From: Variovorax paradoxus
GTDB lineage: Bacteria; Pseudomonadota; Gammaproteobacteria; Burkholderiales; Burkholderiaceae_C
Assembly: GCF_000834655.1 (NCBI RefSeq)
Contig: NZ_JXQQ01000081.1
Location: forward strand, 1 to 32,409
DNA length: 32,409 nucleotides
Reading direction: 5' to 3'
The position numbers were made by a program, and so were the translations under genes. How positions within the stretch are numbered: position 1 is the stretch's first letter; each line of letters opens with the position of its first letter. Shown here piece by piece: positions 7,421 through 14,422 of the stretch. The notes under the pieces were generated by a model. The model saw only the letters and a list, made by a program, of their open reading frames with translations, had not been told where the DNA came from and did no database searches.

Positions 7421-8122
7421 ATGCCCGCCCAGCTCGTCAGCATCGAGGTCGCGCCCGACCTCGTGGACCAGGTCTACCGCGCCTTGCTCGGCGCCATCAG
7501 CAGCGGTTCGCTGGCGCCGGGCGAGCGCATCACGCAGGAAGACATCGCGCAGCGCCTCTCGGTGTCTCGCCAGCCCGTGCTGCAGGCGCTGCGCCTCCTG
7601 AAGAAAGACGGCTTCGTGCACGATGCGCCCGGCCGCGGCGTGCTGGTGGCGCCGCTCGATGCGGAGGGCATGCGCCAGATCTACCAGGTGCGCGGCGTGC
7701 TCGACGTGCTGGCCGCGCGCCTGGCGGCGCAGCAGCGTTTTCGCATCGACCCCAAGCTCATCGAACGCGGCCGGCGCGCCGCGCGCGGGCGCAATGTCGA
7801 AGCCATGATCGATGCCGACGTGGCCTTTCACCGCGCCATCTACGACGCCTCGGGCAACCCGCTGATCGGCCAGAGCGCCGACCCGCACTGGCGGCACCTG
7901 CGCCGCGCGATGGGCGCGGTGCTGCAGGCCGAGCCCCAGCGTGAATCGCTGTGGGACGAGCACGAAGCCATCGCCGCCGCCATCGCCGCGGGCAACGCGG
8001 ACCGCGCCGCGCGCCTGAGCGAAGAGCACGTCGCGCAGGCCAGCGAGGCGCTGGCCCGGCGCCTCGCCGAGCAGCAGGCCCGCAACGCACCCACTCACAC
8101 CCACAAAGGAGACAAGGCATGA
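7421..8122 (+). CDS. GntR-family (FCD subgroup) transcriptional regulator
   Basis: This 233-aa regulator has an N-terminal winged helix (about residues 10-75; ITQEDIAQRLSVSRQPVLQA is the recognition region). The all-helical FCD ligand domain is about residues 90-225. FCD metal-binding residues are visible in DADVAFH, WDEHEAI and the later EEHV. The ATG at 7421 is chosen over an open frame from 7301 because the palindromic operator lies between them. The gene ends in an ATGA overlap with the dioxygenase gene, so it heads the operon. The effector is unknown; FCD regulators usually bind carboxylic or amino acids. Confidence 0.88.
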   Translation: MPAQLVSIEVAPDLVDQVYRALLGAISSGSLAPGERITQEDIAQRLSVSRQPVLQALRLLKKDGFVHDAPGRGVLVAPLDAEGMRQIYQVRGVLDVLAARLAAQQRFRIDPKLIERGRRAARGRNVEAMIDADVAFHRAIYDASGNPLIGQSADPHWRHLRRAMGAVLQAEPQRESLWDEHEAIAAAIAAGNADRAARLSEEHVAQASEALARRLAEQQARNAPTHTHKGDKA

Positions 8123-8994
8123 AGCTGACCCCCGAGCAACGCGCGCAGTTCGAGCGCGACGGCTACCTGTTCTTCCCCGGCCATTTCTCGCCCGAAGAGA
8201 CCAAGGCCTTGACCGATGCGGTGCCCGATCTCTACAGCAAGCGCGAGGCCTTCAACGTGCGCGAGAAAGGCTCCGACGCGGTGCGCACGAACTTCGCCGC
8301 GCACCTGATCAGCGAGCCCTTCGCCAGGCTCGCACGCCACCCGCGCATGGTCGGCCCGGTGATGGATCTCTTCGAGGAAGAGGTCTACATGCACCAGTTC
8401 AAGATCAACGGAAAGATGGCCTTTGAAGGCCAGGTGTGGCAGTGGCACCAGGACTACGGCACCTGGCTCAACGACGACCTGATGCCCACCGAGCGCGCGA
8501 TGAACGTGGCGATTTTCCTGGACGACGTGAACGAGCACAACGGCCCGCTGATGTTCATTCCGGGCAGCCACCGCAAGGGCGTGGTGGATGCGAAGCACGA
8601 CCTCACGACCACGAGCTACCCGCTCTGGACGGTGGACAACGACCTGATCGCGCAGCTCGTCGATCGCGCCGGCGGCAAGGAGGGCGGCATCGTCTCGCCC
8701 AAAGGGCCGGCCGGCTCGATGATCCTCTTTCACAGCTGCCTCGTGCACGCCTCGGGCAGCAATCTCTCGCCCTTCAACCGCGTGGCGGTGTACCTGAGCC
8801 TGTGCGCCGTCAGCAACCACATCCGCCGCCACAAGCGGCCCGAATACATCGCGCACCGCGACTTCACGCCCATCGAGATGCTGCCCGACGATTGCCTCCT
8901 GAAGCCCTACCCCGTCGATGTGCCATGGAAGCACGGCCTGCCCGAGAGCGCGCTGCAAACGTCGCTCGAAGTGCGCGACACCGCGGAGGCCTGA
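8119..8994 (+). CDS. PhyH-family Fe(II)/2-oxoglutarate-dependent dioxygenase
   Basis: This 291-aa enzyme has the iron-binding facial triad His110-x-Asp112 in WQWHQDYGTW, with a distal His near 210 (LVHASGSN). A conserved Arg in the following FNR probably binds 2-oxoglutarate. The segment around the HxD motif and NGPLMFIPGSH resembles ectoine hydroxylase-type members, but no ectoine genes are present, so the substrate is unknown. Its start overlaps the GntR stop (ATGA), and the strong ribosome site AAAGGAG lies 7 nt before the ATG. It is followed 4 nt later by an oxidoreductase gene, suggesting that hydroxylation is followed by NAD(P)-dependent oxidation or cleavage. Confidence 0.88.
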   Translation: MKLTPEQRAQFERDGYLFFPGHFSPEETKALTDAVPDLYSKREAFNVREKGSDAVRTNFAAHLISEPFARLARHPRMVGPVMDLFEEEVYMHQFKINGKMAFEGQVWQWHQDYGTWLNDDLMPTERAMNVAIFLDDVNEHNGPLMFIPGSHRKGVVDAKHDLTTTSYPLWTVDNDLIAQLVDRAGGKEGGIVSPKGPAGSMILFHSCLVHASGSNLSPFNRVAVYLSLCAVSNHIRRHKRPEYIAHRDFTPIEMLPDDCLLKPYPVDVPWKHGLPESALQTSLEVRDTAEA

Positions 8995-8998
8995 CCCC

Positions 8999-10360
8999 AT
9001 GAGCCTTTACTCCCGCCTGCAGCAGCGCGCCGCCGAAGGCCGCCCCATCCGCATCGGCCTCATCGGCGCCGGCAAGTTCGGCTCGATGTACCTCGCGCAG
9101 ATTCCGCGCACGCCCGGCGTGCAGCTCGTGGCGATTGCTGACCTGTCGCCCGCCGCGGCGCGCGCGAACCTCGAGCGCGTGGGCTGGAAAGCCGAGCGCA
9201 CCGCCGCGGGCTCGGTGCAGGAGGCGATGAAGACCGGAAACACCTGGATCACCGACGACTGGCAGGCCGTGACGCGCGAGCCCTCCATCAACATCGTGGT
9301 CGAGTGCACCGGCAACCCGGTCGCGGCCGTCGACCATTGCCTCGATGCCTTCGCGCACGGCAAGCACGTGGTCAACGTGACGGTGGAGGCCGATGCGTTC
9401 TGCGGACCGCTGCTCGCGCACAAGGCGCAGCAGGCGGGCGTGATCTATTCGCTGGCCTTCGGCGACCAGCCCGCGCTCATCTGCGACCTGGTCGACTGGG
9501 CGCGCACCTGCGGCTTTCCGGTGGTGGCGGCCGGGCGCGGCCACAAGTGGCTGCCGCACTTCACCGAATCGACGCCCGAGACAGTGTGGAGCAACTACGG
9601 CCTCACGCCCGAGCAGGCGCTGCGCGGCGGGCTCAATCCGAAGATGTTCAACAGCTTTCTCGATGGCTCCAAGCCGTCGATAGAGAGCTCCGCGGTGGCC
9701 AACGCCACCGGCCTCACCGTGCCGTCGGATGGCCTCCTCTACCCGCCCGCGAGCGTGGAAGACATTCCCTTCGTCACCCGCCCGCGCAGCGAAGGCGGCG
9801 TGCTGGAGCGCAAGGGAATGGTGGAGGTGATCTCCTCGCTCGAAGCCGACGGCCGCAAGATTCCGTACGACATCCGCATGGGCGTGTGGGTCACGGTCGA
9901 GGCCGAGACCGACTACATCAAGAACTGCTTCGAGGAATACAACGCCCACACCGACCCGAGCGGACGCTACTTCACGCTCTACAAGCGCTGGCACCTGATC
10001 GGGCTGGAGGTCGGCATGTCGGTCGCGAGCGTGGCGCTTCGCGGCGAAGCCACAGGCGTGGCCACCTGCTGGAACGCCGACGTGGTCGCCACCGCGAAGC
10101 GCGACCTCGCCGCGGGCGAGATGCTCGATGGCGAAGGCGGCTACACCGTGTGGGGCAAGCTGCTGCCGGCCGAGCGCTCGCTGCGCCTGGGCGGCCTGCC
10201 GCTCGGGCTGGCGCACAACGTCAAGCTCGTGCGCCCCGTGAAGAAGGGCCAGAGCCTCAGCTGGGCCGACGTGGCGATCGACACGTCGACCGCTGCCTAC
10301 AAGCTGCGCAGCGAAATGGAAAGCATGTTCTCGGCATCCGTCGACGAGAAAGCGGCCTAA
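8999..10360 (+). CDS. NAD(P)-binding oxidoreductase with C-terminal SAF domain
   Basis: This 453-aa protein has an N-terminal Rossmann fold (IRIGLIGAGKFGSMY near residues 17-31; VVECTGNP near residue 100), in the manner of homoserine dehydrogenase. A C-terminal SAF-like domain (about residues 365-430; AKRDLAAGEMLDGEGGYTVW, then LAHNVKLVRPVKKGQ) follows. This architecture occurs in poorly characterised oxidoreductases of sugar-acid and amino-acid catabolism. GGAGG at 8985-8989, inside the end of the dioxygenase gene, is the ribosome site. It is the last gene of the GntR operon and presumably acts on the hydroxylated product. The reaction is not known to me. Confidence 0.8.
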   Translation: MSLYSRLQQRAAEGRPIRIGLIGAGKFGSMYLAQIPRTPGVQLVAIADLSPAAARANLERVGWKAERTAAGSVQEAMKTGNTWITDDWQAVTREPSINIVVECTGNPVAAVDHCLDAFAHGKHVVNVTVEADAFCGPLLAHKAQQAGVIYSLAFGDQPALICDLVDWARTCGFPVVAAGRGHKWLPHFTESTPETVWSNYGLTPEQALRGGLNPKMFNSFLDGSKPSIESSAVANATGLTVPSDGLLYPPASVEDIPFVTRPRSEGGVLERKGMVEVISSLEADGRKIPYDIRMGVWVTVEAETDYIKNCFEEYNAHTDPSGRYFTLYKRWHLIGLEVGMSVASVALRGEATGVATCWNADVVATAKRDLAAGEMLDGEGGYTVWGKLLPAERSLRLGGLPLGLAHNVKLVRPVKKGQSLSWADVAIDTSTAAYKLRSEMESMFSASVDEKAA

Positions 10361-10371
10361 AGACGTAGGTA

Positions 10372-10386
10372 GCGCAACCGTTGCGC
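10372..10386. other. Short perfect inverted repeat downstream of the SAF oxidoreductase gene
   Basis: GCGCAACCGTTGCGC forms a 6-bp stem with a 3-nt loop, 11 nt after the oxidoreductase stop. No T-run follows, so it is a poor intrinsic terminator. It might be an operator for the DGPF gene at 10512. The remaining gap to 10511 holds an AT-rich patch (GTAAAAAATAATC at 10401-10413) that could be a -10 region. Confidence 0.35.
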
Positions 10387-10511
10387 CGCACGGCGATCGC
10401 GTAAAAAATAATCTGCGCGGCACGGATCCCCCGTGTCGAAATGACCGGCTGCGGGCCGTCATTGTGGTGAGCGATCCTGCTCAGCAAGCTTTTCCTTCAC
10501 GGAGAGACACC

Positions 10512-10886
10512 ATGCAGTACATGTTGATGTTCTATCAGCCCGCGGCGGAGTTCGAACAGCGCGACGACCCATCTTCCGCAGCCTACCGGTCCAGCTGGGT
10601 CGCGTATGCCGACGCGGTGCGCCAGTCGGGCGTCGCGCTCGGCGGCCACGGCCTCTTGCCGCCCATGACCGGCACCACGCTGCGCATACGAGGCGACAAG
10701 CGCCAGGTGCAGGACGGCCCCTTCGCCGACACCAAGGAGCAACTGGGCGGCTACTTGGTGGTCGAGGTGCCCGACCTGGACGCCGCGCTCGAATGGGCGG
10801 CGCGGGCGCCCTGCGCTTCAAGCGGTGGCGTGGAGGTGCGGCCGGTTTTTACGGCCACAGCGGCAACCATGGCCGCGGCAGCGTGA
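10512..10886 (+). CDS. YCII-related DGPF-domain protein
   Basis: This 124-aa protein begins MQYMLMFYQ and carries the hallmark DGPF (VQDGPFADTKEQLGGY) near residue 70. It is the YCII/DGPF fold, a ferredoxin-like dimer of uncertain chemistry. The ribosome site GGAG lies about 7 nt before the ATG. Its stop overlaps a GTG start for the next gene (GTGA), which encodes an ECF-type sigma factor. DGPF genes are the recognised genomic partners of ECF42 sigma factors, so it may be the sigma factor's target or accessory protein. The tail ends in a short Ala-rich run. Confidence 0.9.
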   Translation: MQYMLMFYQPAAEFEQRDDPSSAAYRSSWVAYADAVRQSGVALGGHGLLPPMTGTTLRIRGDKRQVQDGPFADTKEQLGGYLVVEVPDLDAALEWAARAPCASSGGVEVRPVFTATAATMAAAA

Positions 10887-12115
10887 GCGCCCCGGCGGCT
10901 CATCAGGCCGCCGAAAAGGCGGCGCGCGAATCGTACGGCCGCCTGCTGGCCATCCTCTCGGCACGCACGCACGACATCGCCGCTTCCGAAGACGCGCTCG
11001 CCGACGCCTTCGCGCGCGCGCTCGAGCGCTGGCCGTCCGACGGCATTCCCGTGCAGCCCGATGCGTGGCTCCTGAGCGTGGCGCGGCACCGCAAGCTGGA
11101 CGCCTGGCGCCACAGCCGCGTGCAGGACCAGGCCACGCAAACCCTGCTGCTGCTGGCCGGCGAAATGGACGAGGCCGACGCCGAAGGCAGCGCCGTGCCC
11201 GACGAGCGGCTGCGCCTGCTCTTCGTCTGCGCGCATCCGGCCATCGACGCGGCGGCCCGCGCGCCGTTGATGCTGCAGACCGTGCTGGGCCTGGACGCCG
11301 CGCGCATGGCCGGCGCCTTTCTCACCGCGCCCGCGACGCTCGGCCAGCGCCTCGTGCGGGCCAAGGCGCGCATCCGCGCGGCGGGCATCCCCTTCGAATA
11401 CCCCGAGGCGCGCGATCTGCCGCAGCGCCTGCAGGACGTGCTCGACGGCATCTACGCCGCCTACGGCACTGGCTGGGACGACGTCGACGGCGCCGATGCG
11501 CTGCCGCGCGGCCTCACCTGCGAGGCCATCGACCTCGGCCGCATCCTCTGCCGCCTGATGCCGGGCGAACCCGAGCCGCTGGGCCTGCTCGCGCTGATGC
11601 TCTTCTGCGAAAGCCGCGCCGCCGCCCGGCGCAGCGAGACCGGCGCCTACGTGCCGCTGGACCAGCAGGACACCCTGCGCTGGGACCCCGACCTGCTGGC
11701 GGAGGCCGAGCGGTGCCTGCGCCTGGCATCCGAGATGAAGTCGCTCGGCGCCTACCAGCTGGAGGCCGCCATCCAGTCGGCCCACTGCGAACGCCGCGTG
11801 GGCGCGCCGGTGGCGCCCGAGGTGCTGGTGTCGCTGTACGAAGGCCTGCTGGCCTTGCGGCCCAGCATCGGCGCGCAGGTCAGCCGCGCCTGCGCGCTTG
11901 CGAATGCGCGCGGGCCCGAGGTCGGGCTGCGCGCGCTCGAAGCAATTCCGCCGGACGACGTGGCGAGCTACCAGCCCTTCTGGGCCGCGCGCGCGCATCT
12001 GCTCGCAGCCGGCGGCGCGCGTGCCGCGGCGCGGCAGGCCTACGACCGCGCGATCGGGCTGAGCGCGAATGCGGCGGTGCGGGCGTATCTCAACGCGATG
12101 TCGCAGCGGCTCTGA
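10883..12115 (+). CDS. ECF42-like RNA polymerase sigma factor with long C-terminal helical domain
   Basis: This 410-aa protein is about twice the length of ordinary ECF sigma factors. The first ~175 residues hold sigma region 2 (ALADAFARALERWPSDG, then PDAWLLSVARHRKLDAWR) and a region 4. The rest is an all-helical extension with TPR-like character (PFWAARAHLLAAGGARAAAR). I place the start at the GTG at 10883, overlapping the DGPF stop; an earlier in-frame start at 10793 would lie wholly inside the DGPF gene. No anti-sigma factor is encoded nearby, consistent with the C-terminal domain doing the regulation, as proposed for ECF42. The gene ends 9 nt before the convergent NrtR-type gene. Confidence 0.88.
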   Translation: MSAPAAHQAAEKAARESYGRLLAILSARTHDIAASEDALADAFARALERWPSDGIPVQPDAWLLSVARHRKLDAWRHSRVQDQATQTLLLLAGEMDEADAEGSAVPDERLRLLFVCAHPAIDAAARAPLMLQTVLGLDAARMAGAFLTAPATLGQRLVRAKARIRAAGIPFEYPEARDLPQRLQDVLDGIYAAYGTGWDDVDGADALPRGLTCEAIDLGRILCRLMPGEPEPLGLLALMLFCESRAAARRSETGAYVPLDQQDTLRWDPDLLAEAERCLRLASEMKSLGAYQLEAAIQSAHCERRVGAPVAPEVLVSLYEGLLALRPSIGAQVSRACALANARGPEVGLRALEAIPPDDVASYQPFWAARAHLLAAGGARAAARQAYDRAIGLSANAAVRAYLNAMSQRL

Positions 12116-12124
12116 GCGATCCGC

Positions 12125-12847
12125 TTACTTCGCATTGAACGTGCGTGGAAACAGCGCCGCCTGCGAGCGATCGCGCAGGCGGTAGCTCATCGCCGGGCGG
12201 CCGAGGCTGCCAGCGACCATGCCCGCCTCTTCCATGAATTCGCCATCGAGCATGCGCTTGCGGAAGGCACTCTTGTCCATGCTGCGGCCCAGCACGACCT
12301 CATAGGTGTGCTGCAGCGCCGGCAGGGTGAAAGGTTCTTCCAGCAGAAAGGCCGGCAGCGAGGTGTATTCGACCTTGCTGCGCAGCCGGGCGACGGCTGC
12401 GTCGAGCAGCTCGCCGTGATCGAAGGCCAGGCGCTTGCGAGATGCGGCATCGACCTCGAACCAGGCCACCTCGGCCGCGTTGGCACCACTGCGCAACTGC
12501 ATGGCCTCTGCGGGGATCAGCGCGTAGAAGCAATGCGTGGCCGACCATCCGCGCGGATCGCGCCCCGCGCCGCCCCAGCTGCCCAACTGTTCCAGATAGG
12601 GCGTCACCACGCCGGTCTTCTCGCGGAGCTTGCGCAGGGCGCAGTCGAGCAACGTGGCGTCTTCGTCGACGTTCACGAAGCCACCGGGCAGTGCCCACTT
12701 GCCCGGAAACGGCTCGGCGGTGTCGGAGGGCCGGCGCACCAGCAGGACCTGCAGGGCATCGTCGAGCACAGTGAACATCACCACGTCGACGGTGACCAGC
12801 GGACGCGGAAAGGTCAGGGATGGGATGGTCGACTTTGGGGTGCTCAC
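12125..12847 (-). CDS. nrtR: NrtR-type NUDIX/winged-helix regulator
   Basis: This 240-aa protein has an N-terminal NUDIX domain (about residues 15-150) and a C-terminal winged helix (about 155-235; LQHTYEVVLGRSMDKSAFRKR). That architecture defines NrtR, a repressor that senses ADP-ribose-type products of NAD turnover. The NUDIX box is degenerate: the canonical REUxEExG reads RKLREKTG, so two acidic positions are Lys and hydrolysis is doubtful. That fits a sensor. The start is GTG at 12847, with GGAG about 16 nt upstream, so a later start cannot be excluded. It is divergent from NADAR and ADP-ribosylglycohydrolase genes, and two NrtR-box-like repeats lie between them. Confidence 0.85.
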   Translation of the reverse strand: MSTPKSTIPSLTFPRPLVTVDVVMFTVLDDALQVLLVRRPSDTAEPFPGKWALPGGFVNVDEDATLLDCALRKLREKTGVVTPYLEQLGSWGGAGRDPRGWSATHCFYALIPAEAMQLRSGANAAEVAWFEVDAASRKRLAFDHGELLDAAVARLRSKVEYTSLPAFLLEEPFTLPALQHTYEVVLGRSMDKSAFRKRMLDGEFMEEAGMVAGSLGRPAMSYRLRDRSQAALFPRTFNAK

Positions 12848-12874
12848 GATGGTGGCTTGACTCCAGATTTATTA

Positions 12875-12913
12875 GTTGTACTATACAACCCTTAATTAGT
12901 TGCACAGAACAAC
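12875..12913. promoter_or_regulatory. Tandem NrtR-box-like operators over the NADAR promoter
   Basis: Two inverted repeats occur in the divergent gap. Box 1 (12875-12889) is GTTGTA-CTA-TACAAC, perfect. Box 2 (12899-12913) is GTTG-N7-CAAC, weaker. Both are preceded by TTA, and their centres are 24 bp apart. A plausible plus-strand promoter (TTGACT at 12857, TATACA at 12882) overlaps box 1, so binding would block transcription of the NADAR operon and may also autoregulate nrtR. Confidence 0.65.
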
Positions 12914-12937
12914 CAAAAGGAAACCGGGGATAAAACA

Positions 12938-13513
12938 ATGACGAGAAACATGCCCAGCGCGCTGCGCAGCAACGAAGACCTGCTCGTGCACATCGCCCAG
13001 GGCCACGCGGTCGACTACCTCTTCTTCTGGGGCCATCAGCTCCCGAAGGACGGCAGCGTCGGCAAGAGCTGCTTCAGCCAGTGGTACGAAGCGCCTTTCA
13101 CCGTCGAAGGCATCGCCTACCGCACCGCGGAGCATTTCATGATGGCGGGCAAGGCACGGCTCTTCGGCGACGCGGCCACCTGCGAAAGGATCGTTGCTGC
13201 GCGCACGCCCGGCGAGGCGAAAAAGCTGGGACGCCAGATCGACAACTTCGATGAGGCGGCGTGGCTCGACGCCCGCTTCGACCTGGTGACGCGCGGCAAC
13301 ATCGCGAAGTTCTCGCAGAACAAGGCGCTCCGTGCGTTCCTGCTCGGCACCGGCCAGCAGGTGCTGGTCGAGGCGAGCCCGGTCGATGCCATCTGGGGCA
13401 TCGGGCTGGCCGCGACGGACGCGGCGGCGCAGGACCCGCGCACCTGGAAAGGCCTGAACCTGCTGGGCTATGCGCTGATGGCGGCCCGCGACGAACTGAG
13501 GGCTGCCCCATGA
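12938..13513 (+). CDS. NADAR-family protein (YbiA/RibX-like)
   Basis: This 191-aa NADAR (DUF1768) protein shows the family signatures in order: YLFFWGH near residue 30, CFSQWYEAPF, TAEHFMMAGKARLF around residues 66-79 (with the conserved Glu-His), WGIGLAATD, and GLNLLGYALMAAR at the C-terminus. NADAR proteins are N-glycosidases acting on riboflavin intermediates or on ADP-ribose conjugates; several remove ADP-ribose from guanine bases. Overlap (ATGA) with an ADP-ribosylglycohydrolase gene and control by an NrtR-type protein favour an ADP-ribose role here. A purine-rich leader (AAAAGG, then GGGGATAAAACA) precedes the ATG. Confidence 0.88.
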   Translation: MTRNMPSALRSNEDLLVHIAQGHAVDYLFFWGHQLPKDGSVGKSCFSQWYEAPFTVEGIAYRTAEHFMMAGKARLFGDAATCERIVAARTPGEAKKLGRQIDNFDEAAWLDARFDLVTRGNIAKFSQNKALRAFLLGTGQQVLVEASPVDAIWGIGLAATDAAAQDPRTWKGLNLLGYALMAARDELRAAP

Positions 13514-14409
13514 ACGCAACGCGCTACCAAGGGTGCCTGCTCGGGCTGGCCTGCGGCGATGCCGTGGGCACCACCGTGGAGTTCAGCTCACGCGGCAGCT
13601 TCACGCCAGTGACCGGGATGCACGGCGGCGGTCCGTTCGGCCTCGAGCCGGGCGAATGGACCGACGACACCTCGATGGCGCTGTGCCTCGCGGCGAGCCT
13701 GATCCATTGCCAGGGCTTCGATGCGATCGACCAGATGAACCGCTACTGCAACTGGCGCAACGTCGGCTACATGAGCAGCAACGGGCGCTGCTTCGACATC
13801 GGCGGCACGGTGTCGGCGGCCCTCACCCGCTACCTCGCATCGGGCGACCCGTTCGCAGGCGACCCCAGCCCACGCACGGCCGGCAACGGCGCGCTGATGC
13901 GGCTTGCGCCGGTGCCGATGTTCTTCGCAGCCAGCGCCGAAGCGACATGGCAACAGGCCGGAGAAAGCAGCCGCACCACCCATGGCGCACAGGAAGCCAT
14001 CGAGTGCTCGCAACTCTTCGCATTGCAGTTGCGCGCGGCGCTGCTGGGCGAAGGCAAGGCTGCGATCCTCGCCGCAGCGCCGCTGGCGCCCTTGGGTGAA
14101 AAAGTCGCAGCGCTGGCGCGCGGCGACTACGCATCGAAACCGATCGAACGCATCAAGGGCTCGGGCTATTGCGTCGAATCGCTCGAAGCGGCGCTCTGGT
14201 GCTTCGCGCACACCGATTCCTTCGAGCAGGCAGTGCTCGCAGCCACCAACCTTGGCGACGATGCGGATACCACCGCCGCGATCTGCGGCCAGATCGCGGG
14301 CGCCTTCTACGGTGTGGACGGCATTCCAGCCGGCTGGCTGCACAAGCTCGTGATGCGCGAGGAAATCACGCAGATGGCCAACGACCTCCTCGCGCTCGCG
14401 CAGCGCTGA
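13510..14409 (+). CDS. ADP-ribosylglycohydrolase (DraG/ARH family)
   Basis: This 299-aa hydrolase cleaves ADP-ribose from a modified target using two metal ions. The diagnostic metal-binding motifs are present: GDAVGTTVEF at the N-terminus, WTDDTSMAL near residue 53, NGALMRLAPVPM in the middle, and NLGDDADTTAAICGQIAGAFYG near residues 246-267. The length is usual for DraG-like bacterial enzymes. No nitrogenase genes or DraT partner are in the window, so the classical nitrogenase role is unlikely. It is translationally coupled to the upstream NADAR gene, forming a two-enzyme set for removing ADP-ribose from different linkages. Confidence 0.92.
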   Translation: MNATRYQGCLLGLACGDAVGTTVEFSSRGSFTPVTGMHGGGPFGLEPGEWTDDTSMALCLAASLIHCQGFDAIDQMNRYCNWRNVGYMSSNGRCFDIGGTVSAALTRYLASGDPFAGDPSPRTAGNGALMRLAPVPMFFAASAEATWQQAGESSRTTHGAQEAIECSQLFALQLRAALLGEGKAAILAAAPLAPLGEKVAALARGDYASKPIERIKGSGYCVESLEAALWCFAHTDSFEQAVLAATNLGDDADTTAAICGQIAGAFYGVDGIPAGWLHKLVMREEITQMANDLLALAQR

Positions 14410-14422
14410 AGGCCCCCGCGCC

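Noticed and set aside
10372..10386. Inverted repeat as an intrinsic terminator
   Set aside because: The stem is short and no T-run follows on either strand close by; kept only as an unassigned inverted repeat.
8864..10462. Minus-strand open frame of 532 codons opposite the SAF oxidoreductase
   Set aside because: No motifs, His/Arg-rich composition, and the plus strand carries a well-formed Rossmann-SAF protein.
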